Positions 8,841 through 17,827 of a stretch of 64,000 nt of DNA are shown here, piece by piece. This DNA is from an uncultured Flavihumibacter sp. (GTDB lineage: Bacteria > Bacteroidota > Bacteroidia > Chitinophagales > Chitinophagaceae): positions 1-64,000 of the forward strand of contig CABHOY010000028.1 of assembly GCA_902168105.1 (NCBI GenBank). Reading direction: 5' to 3'. The notes below the pieces were generated by a model that worked only from the letters and a program-made list of their open reading frames with translations, did no database searches and was not told the origin of the DNA. Each line of letters starts with the position of its first letter. The stretch's first letter is position 1. The position numbers and the translations under genes are program-made.

Positions 8841-9354
8841 ACTCTTCGTAGAACGCTTGCCTGGTTTTAGGATTATACCACAGATATTGCCAGTACTCAT
8901 CCTCTTCTCCAGCTTTATATGGGATCAGTTTATCTATCGTGTCCTGTTTCCACCAATTGAACATTCCCGGATAGGAAATCCCACACCTGTCGTCTTCTGT
9001 CGATAGCTGTAGTCCATTCTTCTTTACTATCCTGTCAATCGTAGCCTGATCGCAGCTAAATGACATTAGAACAGCATAATCGATCCCCATGAAATCGCCA
9101 TAGGTATAAAGATCTTTCACATCGCCTGTCAGTTCGATCTGTAAATGTTCCTTAAACCGATCTTTATTATGCTTTGTGTCGGCATCGTGGGCATTGTAAG
9201 TAGGAAATACCTGATCAATTTGCTCTGTCACAGCATCTTTGGAATTGTTTAAAACCTGATGCCCTTTATGTTTGATCTTCCCGCAGGAAAGAACGGTCAT
9301 TGACAATGACAAAAAGAAAAACGTCAACAATAACCGGCCTGAATGCTTTTTCAT
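8830..9354 (-). CDS. Hypothetical lipoprotein
   Basis: The 174-residue protein starts with a clear lipoprotein signal (LLTFFFLSLSMTVLSCGK). The rest is hydrophilic and ends in an aromatic-rich stretch (NWWKQD, EYWQYLWYNPKTRQAFYEE). I do not recognise a family. It converges on the AraC gene with an 11-base overlap of coding ends, so both cannot use a terminator outside the other's coding sequence on that side. Confidence 0.65.
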   Translation of the reverse strand: MKKHSGRLLLTFFFLSLSMTVLSCGKIKHKGHQVLNNSKDAVTEQIDQVFPTYNAHDADTKHNKDRFKEHLQIELTGDVKDLYTYGDFMGIDYAVLMSFSCDQATIDRIVKKNGLQLSTEDDRCGISYPGMFNWWKQDTIDKLIPYKAGEEDEYWQYLWYNPKTRQAFYEEFSM

Positions 9355-9617
9355 ATGACAATTTGAAAGGGATACACAAATATCATTGCATATGCTGCAA
9401 CCTACCTGCTCCGTGCTTTAGCATAGTTCAATCATAGGCATGTTCCCAGAGGTAGATTCACTGTCTTTACAATACAAATATACATATGAAAATTTAGAAT
9501 ATCATCAAGATGCCGGGTCGTTTTGCAAGATTTAATTTGGGGTAATTCAGTTCAAATACTCAGGTATTATATTCCGGTATCATATTTGCCTTATTCTTTG
9601 CAATAAAGCGTTATATA

Positions 9618-9809
9618 ATGTTCAAAAGACCAATACTCATACTGTCGCTACTGTTTGCTTTCGTCACTTGCTGTACGATAAGTGCATGTACTTATCATTC
9701 TACCCCTCAGGGAAATCCGCACGGCTTACCTCCAGGACAAGCCAAAAAATTAACGGGTTCAAAATCCGCCAAACCCTATGCACCGGGTCAACAAAAAAAG
9801 AGGTATTGA
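9618..9809 (+). CDS. Small lipoprotein with PPGQAKK motif
   Basis: This 63-residue product has a lipoprotein signal (LLFAFVTCCTISAC) and a short polar tail with GLPPGQAKKLTGSKSAKPYAPGQQKK. I recall similar tiny PPGQAKK lipoproteins from Sphingobacteria/Chitinophagaceae, without known function. It ends 4 bases before the stop of the convergent DUF1266 gene. Confidence 0.6.
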   Translation: MFKRPILILSLLFAFVTCCTISACTYHSTPQGNPHGLPPGQAKKLTGSKSAKPYAPGQQKKRY

Positions 9810-9813
9810 GCTG

Positions 9814-10650
9814 TTACCTGCTTTCCAATAACACCCAGGGGCTGCTATCTTCGGAAAGAAGATCACAATGAGCGCCATGCAGCTCATCGAGCTGTTCAAG
9901 ATCGCCACTCCACATAGCAAATCCCATCAGGTAATTTTCTCCCAGGTTAGTCCAGGTTGTATAATTATGCAGCAGTTCTTTACCGAACTTCCTGATATAG
10001 GCAATCGATTCATCTCTGGAAAGGAAGCCCGCGTCATACCCCCAGCGGCAAAGATTAATAGCACGGCCGAGGTCCCAGGTCAGGGCGTCGAGTTTGCACT
10101 TTTTACCTTCAAAGCAACTGGCCTCTTCGCGCAGGTGTTTATAGCCGTCAGAGATGTTGGACGCATAGAGGTCCACAGATATTTCATCTCCCTTAGCAGT
10201 AAACTCTTCCTGTAGTTTCGCCAGTGCTGCTTCCCTTTCTCTTACCGGTAACGTGGTCAGTATATGCCAGATAGGTTTGAAATAAACACGATGGCCCTGA
10301 TTGACCAGCCAATCAATATTAGTCAGCAGTTTGTCTCTGGAATTGATATGCCATTCTCTTCTAAGCATTCCCCTAATCTCATCCTGGTCGCCGTCTGTTT
10401 CCAATGTATCCATCCGGTCCCCATGCAGATAAGCCAGGTTAGCGCCACAAGCGATGTATTGTCTGTCATGCAGCGAAAGTGTTCCGTCTTCAGGCAGTTC
10501 GGGATCATCATACTTCTCAGGCTGCATTTCACGCTCCTGTGTAGCCCGGAGAGCAATCTCCTTTGCCCGGCGATTCAATTTCATCAGTTTAACAATAACG
10601 AGCAGGATGTAAATAGCGGCTACGGCGCCGACGATTATAAACGTTTTCAT
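9814..10650 (-). CDS. DUF1266-family membrane-anchored protein
   Basis: The 278-residue protein has one N-terminal membrane segment (FIIVGAVAAIYILLVIVKL) followed by a soluble domain. The pattern LTWDLGRAINLCRWGYDAGFLS followed by an Ala/Ile-rich helix and NYLMGFAMWSG matches DUF1266 proteins. Their function is unknown, although some occur near polymorphic toxin or secretion loci; none are seen here. A YIACGANLAYLHGD stretch around residue 65 fits the family start. Confidence 0.65.
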   Translation of the reverse strand: MKTFIIVGAVAAIYILLVIVKLMKLNRRAKEIALRATQEREMQPEKYDDPELPEDGTLSLHDRQYIACGANLAYLHGDRMDTLETDGDQDEIRGMLRREWHINSRDKLLTNIDWLVNQGHRVYFKPIWHILTTLPVREREAALAKLQEEFTAKGDEISVDLYASNISDGYKHLREEASCFEGKKCKLDALTWDLGRAINLCRWGYDAGFLSRDESIAYIRKFGKELLHNYTTWTNLGENYLMGFAMWSGDLEQLDELHGAHCDLLSEDSSPWVLLESR

Positions 10651-10819
10651 GTGGAATTTTTAAATCTGACTCAGTTCGAAACCTGTTTTCTCTCCCCGAT
10701 CTAAAGTAAATGTATTCTTACCTGTATAATTAAAGTGCTTCCTGACCGTAGGGAATGATTGTTGTTCTCTATATGCAATATCGCATTTTTAAAGGGAATA
10801 TTCTATTAAAAGAAAAATC

Positions 10820-10827
10820 TATCTTTG
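10820..10827 (+). promoter_or_regulatory. Bacteroidota -7 promoter element TATCTTTG
   Basis: The site matches TAnnTTTG exactly and lies 37 bases before the chosen ATG of the DUF4197 lipoprotein gene. No clear TTG -33 element was seen. It argues against the upstream TTG start at 10825, which would overlap the promoter. Confidence 0.45.
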
Positions 10828-10863
10828 CCATCGCTCACATTTATGAATGTAATACAATCTATT

Positions 10864-11610
10864 ATGAAACAAGGCTTTTTTGCATGTATTGCAGCCGCAC
10901 TTCTTTTAACCAGTACCGGTTGTGAAACTTCACAACAGATCCTGAACAATCTGCCATCTAATCTACCTACTGCCGGAGGATTGAGTTCCGCACAGATCGC
11001 CGCCGGTCTGAAAGAAGCACTTACCATTGGCACACAGAACAGTGCAAATAAACTTTCCGCCGCCAATGGATTCTTTGCCAACGCCGCGCTTAAAATACTG
11101 ATGCCTCCCGAAGCACAAAAGGTAGAAAGCACCTTGCGTAATGTTGGTCTGGGTAGTGTAGTTGATAAAGCCATTCTGTCTATGAACAGAGGTGCAGAAG
11201 AAGCTGCTAAATCCGCAGCCCCGATCTTCGTAAATGCTATCAAACAAATGACCATTACTGATGCCCTGGGCATCCTGAAAGGCGGCAATTCAGCCGCAAC
11301 CAACTACTTCAAGGATAAAACCACCGCAGCACTTACCAGCGCATTCAAACCAGCTATCAGCGATGCGTTGAAGAAAGTGGACGCTACTAAATATTGGTCA
11401 GACCTTTTCACCGTATACAACAAATTCTCTTCTACTCCCGTTAATACCGACCTTACTGCATATGTAACTGAAAAGGCGGTTGCCGGTATCTTCCAGGAAG
11501 TGGCGCTTGAAGAACAAAAGATCAGACAAGACCCTGCCGCCCGTGTAACCGACCTGCTGAAAACAGTATTTGGTAGCGCGCAGGCACAGTCACAAACACA
11601 AAAGAAATAA
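10864..11610 (+). CDS. DUF4197 lipoprotein
   Basis: The ATG at 10864 gives a lipoprotein signal (ACIAAALLLTSTGC). In-frame starts at 10843 and 10825 (TTG) are less likely, the latter because it overlaps a promoter element. The mature part of about 230 residues matches DUF4197: GLKEALTIGTQNSANKLSAANGFF, ILMPPEAQKVESTLRNVGLG, TITDALGILKGGNSAATNYFKDKT and a C-terminal YVTEKAVAGIFQEVALEEQKIR. The family is common in Bacteroidota and Proteobacteria; the function is unknown. It is probably periplasmic or facing the periplasm. The gene stands alone. Confidence 0.8.
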   Translation: MKQGFFACIAAALLLTSTGCETSQQILNNLPSNLPTAGGLSSAQIAAGLKEALTIGTQNSANKLSAANGFFANAALKILMPPEAQKVESTLRNVGLGSVVDKAILSMNRGAEEAAKSAAPIFVNAIKQMTITDALGILKGGNSAATNYFKDKTTAALTSAFKPAISDALKKVDATKYWSDLFTVYNKFSSTPVNTDLTAYVTEKAVAGIFQEVALEEQKIRQDPAARVTDLLKTVFGSAQAQSQTQKK

Positions 11611-11633
11611 TTACCTTATCAGGTACAAAATAA

Positions 11634-11668
11634 AAATAGGCTGTCTCAAAATGAGCAGCCTATTTTCG
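11634..11668. terminator. Bidirectional terminator
   Basis: The 10-bp arms 11634-11643 and 11656-11665 enclose a loop that can add a CTCA/TGAG pair. The element lies between the DUF4197 gene and the convergent S33 peptidase gene, with T-rich flanks in both directions. Confidence 0.7.
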
Positions 11669-11733
11669 TTTCATACAGTTTTTAGCATTTGTCATTCCAA
11701 TGATCTGACCCGCTATTTAATTTATAATGTTTT

Positions 11734-12753
11734 TTAATCCTTCCGGAAGGTGCCCTGGTCAACACGTTTCATAAATGAGATCAATCCGGGATAATAATGT
11801 TTCTGATCGTCCCAGCAACTGAAATGGCTGCCTTCCGGACAATATACATTACTGCCATTCTGTACCTGTGTGCTCATCCACTTCATATGCTCGGGGTCCA
11901 TGGTATCAAATTTTGCTCCTATGGTCAACGTGGGCACCTTGATCTTAGGCAGATCGCCGGTACGGTCCCAGTTAATAAGCCGGCCGCCCGGTTTGAATTC
12001 ACTCGGCCCCTGCATGGTAACATAAACAGCGCCGTTAAGATGTTTGAAGGTCCTGTTAACAGCTTCCGGCCATTCAGGCAACACACAGATATGCTTTTTG
12101 TAGTATTCATTCATTACGAGTGACTGATATGTACTGTCCCCGTATTGGTTATTGTTCTCGTATGTTTCCAGTGAATCGACCAGCGATTTTCTCATTTGCC
12201 CTCTGAGCACTTTATTGTATGCAGCATATGAACTCATACTTGCCATCATATCTGAGATAATGAGACCTTTCAGATGCTGTTGGTATTTCAACGCATAGTC
12301 TATTGCAAGCATACCGCCCCAACTATGTCCCAACAGGTAGAAATTCGTACTGTCAAGTTGTAATGCCTGACGCACCTGTTCTACCTCTTCGACGTAATGT
12401 TCCATTGTCCAGAGGCTGCTGTCGTTAGGCTGTTCGCTATAGTAAGATTCGAGCTGGTCGTATTCGATCAGTTCAATACCTTCTTTAGGCAGGAAGCTCT
12501 CGAAACATTCAAAGAATTCATGCGTTGCACCGGGGCCTCCATGCAGAAGTAATATTCTCATTTTGGGATTATTACCTATTCGTTTTGTCCATACATGAAA
12601 TTTACCTTTAGGTGTTTCTATCTCCACCATTTTAACACCGCCGGTCTGTACACCGGAATCGTGCGGTGCGAAATACTGTTCATAACCGGTATTATGTGAT
12701 TGTTGATTACATGCAGCAAAGAGCACTGCCAACAGATAAACAAGATTTTTCAT
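11734..12753 (-). CDS. Proline iminopeptidase-like alpha/beta hydrolase lipoprotein (S33)
   Basis: The ATG at 12753 is chosen over the frame start at 12858 because it opens on a lipoprotein signal (LVYLLAVLFAAC). The 339-residue product shows the S33 pattern: oxyanion HGGPG, nucleophile elbow GHSWGG, an acid in GAKFDTMDP and the catalytic His in CPEGSHFS. S33 enzymes release N-terminal proline from peptides. The lipoprotein form would act at the envelope. There is no operon partner. Confidence 0.82.
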   Translation of the reverse strand: MKNLVYLLAVLFAACNQQSHNTGYEQYFAPHDSGVQTGGVKMVEIETPKGKFHVWTKRIGNNPKMRILLLHGGPGATHEFFECFESFLPKEGIELIEYDQLESYYSEQPNDSSLWTMEHYVEEVEQVRQALQLDSTNFYLLGHSWGGMLAIDYALKYQQHLKGLIISDMMASMSSYAAYNKVLRGQMRKSLVDSLETYENNNQYGDSTYQSLVMNEYYKKHICVLPEWPEAVNRTFKHLNGAVYVTMQGPSEFKPGGRLINWDRTGDLPKIKVPTLTIGAKFDTMDPEHMKWMSTQVQNGSNVYCPEGSHFSCWDDQKHYYPGLISFMKRVDQGTFRKD

Positions 12754-12996
12754 TAGTCGCTGTTTAAGTTTAAAGCTACGTCTGTGTTTACAGATCGCGA
12801 AGGTCAGCAGAAATATGTTTGCAACATATCCCCGAATGAGGGGATTTTGCCTGGACACCTATCCCCCTTGATCCGCTTACAGAAAAGGATTACACTAACA
12901 TGCCACGTAAGAAAAATCAGCCTATAGACGGCCATTTGGAAGACCATATTAATTTAAAGGTACTGTTATGGTGAACCCGCTTGATTGGAGAGACCT

Positions 12997-13416
12997 TTAT
13001 CCTTCTTTCATGGCTGACTGTCCGACAAGTTTCTGATCAAGATATTGTATCAGTAATAAAAGGATCGTGCCTAATGCCAATATACCTCCATAGCGGGAAA
13101 TATAACTCATGACCAGTGCTTCTACTCCGAAACGCGACAACACAGCAAAGGCACTTCCGCCAACAAACAGGCAGCAAAAGGTAACAATTATATAAAACCG
13201 GATCTCCGCCAGGCGTTCTTTCCCGGATCTCACTTTCGCCACTACTTTTACAGAGAAATCGCGAGGTAGTTCTGGCCTGGGTTCATCTCCCAATGCTTCA
13301 AACAACATACTGTATACTTCCAAATCCTCGCCCTCTTCCGGCGTTAAACCGGTTTTCCGGCCGGCTAATCCCTTTTCCAGCAATTCCTGCAGTTTCTTGT
13401 CATCTATCTCCTTCAT
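12997..13416 (-). CDS. Probable anti-sigma factor, two membrane segments
   Basis: The 139-residue protein has a charged N-terminal half (ELLEKGLAGRKTGLTPEEGEDLEVYSM) and two predicted membrane spans (FYIIVTFCCLFVGGSAFAVL and GGILALGTILLLLIQYL). No zinc-type anti-sigma motif is visible. The role is inferred from its position: its ATG overlaps the stop of the ECF sigma gene (ATGA), the usual translational coupling of a sigma/anti-sigma pair. Confidence 0.6.
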   Translation of the reverse strand: MKEIDDKKLQELLEKGLAGRKTGLTPEEGEDLEVYSMLFEALGDEPRPELPRDFSVKVVAKVRSGKERLAEIRFYIIVTFCCLFVGGSAFAVLSRFGVEALVMSYISRYGGILALGTILLLLIQYLDQKLVGQSAMKEG

Positions 13417-13970
13417 AACAGCTCATTTTTAAGATAAACGCTTAATTTCTCCTTCAATAGTTTTCTCCCTCGGAACAGATAACTTTTCACCGTTCCTTCC
13501 GGCATTCCCGTAATTTCCTCTATCTCCTGGTAAGAGAACTCATTCAAATGATATAAAGTTAAAACTGTCCTGTATTGTTCGGGCATTTGTGTTATTAACC
13601 GGTTAATGTACCCGGCCACATCCTTTTTATCCAACAGTTGTCCTGGATGTTCCTCTGTAAAAGAATGATGCTCAATATCAACAGGATGAACAACCGTATT
13701 GTCATTGTTGTACTTTTTACTATAGTTAATGGCCGTTACATAAGCAATACGGGCAATCCAGGTCGACAGCCTTGACTTATATTCAAACCGGTGCAGGTGT
13801 TGATGTACTTTTATAAAGACCTCCTGGCAGATGTCTTCCTTATCCTCCTTAGTATTGATGATCCTGTTCACAACATGGAACACCAGTGCCTGATATTGTT
13901 TCACCAATATCTCAAAGGCCTTAAGATCCCCATGCAGAATGCGCGGAAGCAGCTCCTTTTCATCAATCAT
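13413..13970 (-). CDS. ECF-type RNA polymerase sigma factor
   Basis: The ATG at 13970 gives 185 residues and a normal ECF start (MIDEKELLPRILHGDLKAFE); a longer frame to 14030 is unlikely. Region 2 is seen as FEILVKQYQALVFHVVNRII, EDICQEVFIKVHQHLHRF and RLSTWIARIAYVTAINY. Region 4 is MPEQYRTVLTLYHLNEFSYQEIEEITGMPEGTVKSYLFRGRKLL. It should direct polymerase to a small regulon and be held by the downstream membrane protein. The upstream inverted repeat at 13999-14030 may be an operator or part of a shared divergent promoter. Confidence 0.88.
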   Translation of the reverse strand: MIDEKELLPRILHGDLKAFEILVKQYQALVFHVVNRIINTKEDKEDICQEVFIKVHQHLHRFEYKSRLSTWIARIAYVTAINYSKKYNNDNTVVHPVDIEHHSFTEEHPGQLLDKKDVAGYINRLITQMPEQYRTVLTLYHLNEFSYQEIEEITGMPEGTVKSYLFRGRKLLKEKLSVYLKNELL

Positions 13971-13998
13971 GTCAGAGTAGACAACGGTTTGGCTATAA

Positions 13999-14030
13999 AT
14001 GTTGCAAAAATCATTAGAGATTTGCAACAT
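13999..14030. promoter_or_regulatory. Inverted repeat in the divergent promoter region
   Basis: Perfect 10-bp arms (13999-14008 and 14021-14030, ATGTTGCAAA and its complement) are separated by 12 bases. The repeat lies between the sigma factor gene and the divergent membrane gene at 14071. It has the shape of a dimeric regulator site. This is inferred from symmetry and position only. Confidence 0.45.
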
Positions 14031-14070
14031 TTTTGAAATTACTCTTGTCTACTGAGAAAAACCGCTAACT

Positions 14071-14418
14071 ATGCAAGCTATAATCGAATCGATAGGCGCC
14101 TTTACAATGATCATCTCCATTTTTGCCATCACTGCCACTGTCATCAAGACTTATCTTAACTATCGCCTGAAAAAACGCATTCTTGATGCAGGCCCAGTAG
14201 ATGATAACCTCTTGAAGCTGGTCCCGGCATTTTCACAGATGAACACCGAAATGCTGAAATGGGGCGTCATTCTTCTTTTTGGGGGTCTTGGTCTGATAGT
14301 TCTTGAATTTATTCCGTATACAATAGAAACGTCTCCTCTCCCGTTTGGCATTGAAACAGTATTTATCGCAATTGGATTCCTCGTGTACTTCTATATGGTA
14401 AAGAACAAACAGCAATAA
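14071..14418 (+). CDS. Small membrane protein, DUF6249-like
   Basis: The 115-residue product has an N-terminal span (AFTMIISIFAITATVI), a basic linker (KTYLNYRLKKRILDAG) and two more spans (MLKWGVILLFGGLGLIVLEFI and VFIAIGFLVYFYMV). The layout recalls DUF6249 proteins, often found next to ECF sigma genes in Bacteroidota. It is divergent from the sigma/anti-sigma pair and 101 bases from the sigma start, so it may belong to the same regulon. The near-consensus -7 box TACTCTTG lies about 30 bases before the ATG. Confidence 0.6.
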   Translation: MQAIIESIGAFTMIISIFAITATVIKTYLNYRLKKRILDAGPVDDNLLKLVPAFSQMNTEMLKWGVILLFGGLGLIVLEFIPYTIETSPLPFGIETVFIAIGFLVYFYMVKNKQQ

Positions 14419-14529
14419 CCTACAGACCAACCACTAGCCCCCTTTTTTTCAATCACCAGTTATAGTAATTCCTGTTTTTAAAGCACGCGCTGCTTTAACG
14501 GGGATTGCCATGCCACAAACGCAATTATC

Positions 14530-16698
14530 ATGAAAAAGCAGTTACTCCCTATATATACCATCTTGCTACTTACAGCTGCGCTCACGGCAAGGGCGCAAAC
14601 ACCAGATACGTCCCGTATAAAAGGACTAAAGACCGTCACTATTACTGGACAAAAGCCACTCATACGCCAGGAAACCGACCGCCTCATCTACGACCTTCAG
14701 GCGGACCCTGACAGTAAAGGCAGTAATCTCCTGGACATTATGCGTAAAGTGCCTTACCTTTCTGTGGATGCAGCCGGCAACGTTCTTCTGAAGGGCAACA
14801 GCAGTTACCTTATCCTGATCAATGGTAAGCCTTCCGGTATGCTGGAAAAAGATCCTTCCCAGTTGCTCCGTACCATTCCTGCATCAACTATCCAGCATAT
14901 CGAGGTCATTACAAGTCCCCCTTCGCGATATGATGGCGAGGGACTCACCGGCATCATTAACATTATTACCATAAAAAGAAAAACGGATGGTTATAATGGC
15001 AGTATCAACCTCAATGAAAAGTTTCCTGCCAACGGTCCCGGGTCAGGAGCATCTCTTGCTATTAAGAGCGGGAAACTGGGCTTATCAGCCTTCGGTGGCG
15101 CCAGCAGATCCGATCTGCCACATGCAAGAAGCAATATGCAGCGTCACTCAGAGGGAACATTACCAACCTTTCTTGAACAGGAAAGCGATAACCGGACAAA
15201 CCGCAGGTCCGCTTATCTGGGCACCGAAGTCAGTTTTGAAACCGACAGTCTGCACCTTCTTACCGGCCTGTTTAATATAAATGGCAACAGATCTGCCGGG
15301 AATGGGTTCCTTTTTTCCGGCCTGAGTAACGGCAATGCTATACTTCAACAATATCATCTTGATGGCAGAAATAATGGGGAAAGCCATGGAATGGATGCCG
15401 GTATCAATTACCAGATCAGTGGGCGCAAAAACAAAAACAATATGCTCACACTTTCCTACCGTTATATGACCAATAACCGGGAACAACAATACCAGCAAGC
15501 ATTTACAGATACCATCAAGTACAATGTTCCTGGTTACCGGCAAACTAACAATGAAACACTCCGGGAGCACACCGTTCAGGCCGACTATGTCCGCACCTCC
15601 CGGAAATTCAGCATGGAAGCAGGAATTAAAGGAATATGGCGTAATAACCGGAGTGACTTCAGGTATGAATATTACCAGCCATCTTCAGGAAAGTTCGAGC
15701 CAGACACTTCATCTAACAGCTTTGATGGTAACCAGAATGTCTTAAGTGTTTACAACGCCTATACCTTCTCCACAAAAAAATGGGATATAAAAGGAGGTGT
15801 GCGCGTGGAACAAACATTTATGAACGCAACCTTCCAAAGTCATTCCGTGCAGCTGCATCAGCAATTCTTCAATATTATCCCTTCACTTATAATCAATCGT
15901 AAGCTGAATAGTAACAGTTCATTAAATCTTGGCATCACCCAGCGGCTAAAACGCCCCAATATTTACCGGCTTAATCCATTCACAGACCGTTCAAATCCTT
16001 CGAGCGAAACATCCGGTAACCCACGACTCCGGCCGATTTCGATGACCAACCTCCAACTCAGCTACAGCTGGTCGGGAAAGATATCTATCAATACCGGTGT
16101 CAGCTATGCCTTCGTCAACAATATGTTCATGGAAATAACGGCTTTTGATACTGTCCGTTATATCACCCGTACTACCATTGAGAATAATGTCAAAGGTGGG
16201 GCAGTTGATCTCGACTATAGTATGAACTATCCTATTGTTCCCTGGCTGAACCTGAATATTAACAGTCATGCCACCTATATTTCAGTTAAAGGCGGAACAA
16301 CTGAAACGACTTCCATTAAGCTGAACACATGGATATATTCACTAAATACAAGCACATCCTTCCGACTGAATAAAGGCTGGAGATTAAACGCGGCACTGAA
16401 TGTCGCCAGCCGTAATCAGATATCACTGCAGGCTTACACAAATGGGCGGATCAGTTCTTCTTTTGGATTTAATAAAGAACTGATAAAAGATAAACTTTCC
16501 TGCGCCGCAGGCATTAACAATCCTTTTACCCGCTATCGTTACAACCGTGCCACGCTGTCAGGGACCCTATTCGCACAAAATTCCAGCACGCAGGAATACT
16601 TTCGCACGGTGAACATGAGCGTCAACTACAATTTCGGCAAACTCAGGCAGGGTATTAAGAAGAATAAACGCGGTATCAAGAATGATGACGGCAACTAA
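14530..16698 (+). CDS. TonB-dependent receptor-like outer membrane barrel (OMP_b-brl_3 type)
   Basis: The 722-residue protein has a signal peptide ending LTARAQ, no carboxypeptidase-D-like domain, and a plug domain at about residues 35-150 (VTITGQKPLIRQETDRLIYD, LLDIMRKVPYLSVDAAGNVLLKG, ILINGKPSGML, IEVITSPPSRYDGEGLTGIINIITI). The rest is a long beta-barrel. The family, often labelled outer membrane beta-barrel protein, is related to TonB receptors, but substrates are mostly unknown. It ends in a basic tail (KKNKRGIKNDDG) rather than the usual aromatic residue, which is uncommon for an outer-membrane barrel. The gene is not in an evident operon. Confidence 0.8.
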   Translation: MKKQLLPIYTILLLTAALTARAQTPDTSRIKGLKTVTITGQKPLIRQETDRLIYDLQADPDSKGSNLLDIMRKVPYLSVDAAGNVLLKGNSSYLILINGKPSGMLEKDPSQLLRTIPASTIQHIEVITSPPSRYDGEGLTGIINIITIKRKTDGYNGSINLNEKFPANGPGSGASLAIKSGKLGLSAFGGASRSDLPHARSNMQRHSEGTLPTFLEQESDNRTNRRSAYLGTEVSFETDSLHLLTGLFNINGNRSAGNGFLFSGLSNGNAILQQYHLDGRNNGESHGMDAGINYQISGRKNKNNMLTLSYRYMTNNREQQYQQAFTDTIKYNVPGYRQTNNETLREHTVQADYVRTSRKFSMEAGIKGIWRNNRSDFRYEYYQPSSGKFEPDTSSNSFDGNQNVLSVYNAYTFSTKKWDIKGGVRVEQTFMNATFQSHSVQLHQQFFNIIPSLIINRKLNSNSSLNLGITQRLKRPNIYRLNPFTDRSNPSSETSGNPRLRPISMTNLQLSYSWSGKISINTGVSYAFVNNMFMEITAFDTVRYITRTTIENNVKGGAVDLDYSMNYPIVPWLNLNINSHATYISVKGGTTETTSIKLNTWIYSLNTSTSFRLNKGWRLNAALNVASRNQISLQAYTNGRISSSFGFNKELIKDKLSCAAGINNPFTRYRYNRATLSGTLFAQNSSTQEYFRTVNMSVNYNFGKLRQGIKKNKRGIKNDDGN

Positions 16699-16795
16699 TT
16701 TATGAGATAGCGTCGTAGGGCAGAACCGATCTGCATATTAGTTTGTATCTTTAGATAAGACATTGCAGGAAAACGTAAATACAAACGACGATCTT

Positions 16796-17776
16796 ATGAA
16801 ATTCAGGAAACTAGGTAATACAGACGTCCTCTTATCGGCAATAGGACTGGGATGCATGGGAATGAACCATGCCTATGGCGAGGCAAACGATATTGAATCC
16901 ATCGCCACATTGGAAAGAGCGCTTGAACTCGGGATCAATTTCTGGGACACGGCAGACATTTATGCCAATGGAAAAAACGAAGAACTGGTAGCCAAAGTAC
17001 TAAAGCCAAACAGGTCAAAGATATTTATCGCTACCAAATTCGGGTTCACCTTTGATGGCCAGCCTTCGGCATTCAACGGGTCTCCTGCATATATGAAAAA
17101 AGCGGTAACAGACAGCCTCAGAAGGTTACAGACGGACGTCATAGACCTCTATTACGTGCACCGTGTTGATCAGAATGTACCTATTGAAGAAACAGTGGGT
17201 GCCATGGCAGATCTTGTGAAGGAAGGAAAAGTACGTTACCTGGGATTGTCTGAAGCTGGCGCAGGCTCTATCCGTAAGGCACACGCAGTTCATCCAATTT
17301 CAGCATTACAAAGCGAATACTCTCTCCTGACAAGAGATGTCGAAAACAACATCATTCCTGTCTGCCAAGAGCTAAATATTTCCTTTGTTCCATTCAGTCC
17401 GCTGGCGCGTGGGCTTGTAACAAATACCCTGGATGTAAGTACCCTGAAAGAAGATGATTTCAGGAAAACCTTACCAAGGTACCAGGCGGAATATGCAGAA
17501 AACAATAAGAACCTCGCACAGGAATTCGCAGCGCTGGCTGCCAGCAAGAACTGTACAGCAGCACAGCTGGCATTGGCCTGGGTGTTAAACCAGGGTGAAA
17601 ACATTATTCCGATCCCAGGTACCAAACGAAGAAAATATCTGGAGGAAAATGCAGGAGCAGTAGATATTACCCTCTCTTCCTCCGACAAACAACAGATCGA
17701 GGACCTGCTTGTAAAATATCCGAATACGGGTAACAGATACGGTGAAGCACAAGAAAAAATGGTCGACAAAAGTTAA
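16796..17776 (+). CDS. Aldo/keto reductase
   Basis: The ATG at 16796 is used; the TTG at 16763 is less likely. The 326-residue product has the AKR barrel signature [12 protein letters not shown], the catalytic tetrad in WDTADIY (Asp, Tyr), ATKFG (Lys) and YYVHRVD (His), and the cofactor end [15 protein letters not shown]. This type (AKR13-like) reduces carbonyls with NADPH in the cytoplasm; the physiological substrate is unknown. The near-consensus box TATCTTTA lies about 40 bases upstream. It is convergent with the phosphoesterase gene 16 bases away. Confidence 0.87.
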   Translation: MKFRKLGNTDVLLSAIGLGCMGMNHAYGEANDIESIATLERALELGINFWDTADIYANGKNEELVAKVLKPNRSKIFIATKFGFTFDGQPSAFNGSPAYMKKAVTDSLRRLQTDVIDLYYVHRVDQNVPIEETVGAMADLVKEGKVRYLGLSEAGAGSIRKAHAVHPISALQSEYSLLTRDVENNIIPVCQELNISFVPFSPLARGLVTNTLDVSTLKEDDFRKTLPRYQAEYAENNKNLAQEFAALAASKNCTAAQLALAWVLNQGENIIPIPGTKRRKYLEENAGAVDITLSSSDKQQIEDLLVKYPNTGNRYGEAQEKMVDKS

Positions 17777-17780
17777 TAAA

Positions 17781-17827
17781 AAGCGCCGTTGGTTATAGCT
17801 GATCAAACAGGTAATCCAACGGCGCTT
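17781..17827 (-). terminator. Terminator whose 5' arm lies in the last codons of the phosphoesterase gene
   Basis: Perfect 12-bp arms (17781-17792 and 17816-17827) are separated by 23 bases. On the minus strand the hairpin is followed by TTTTTATT. The promoter-side arm is coding. Confidence 0.65.
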
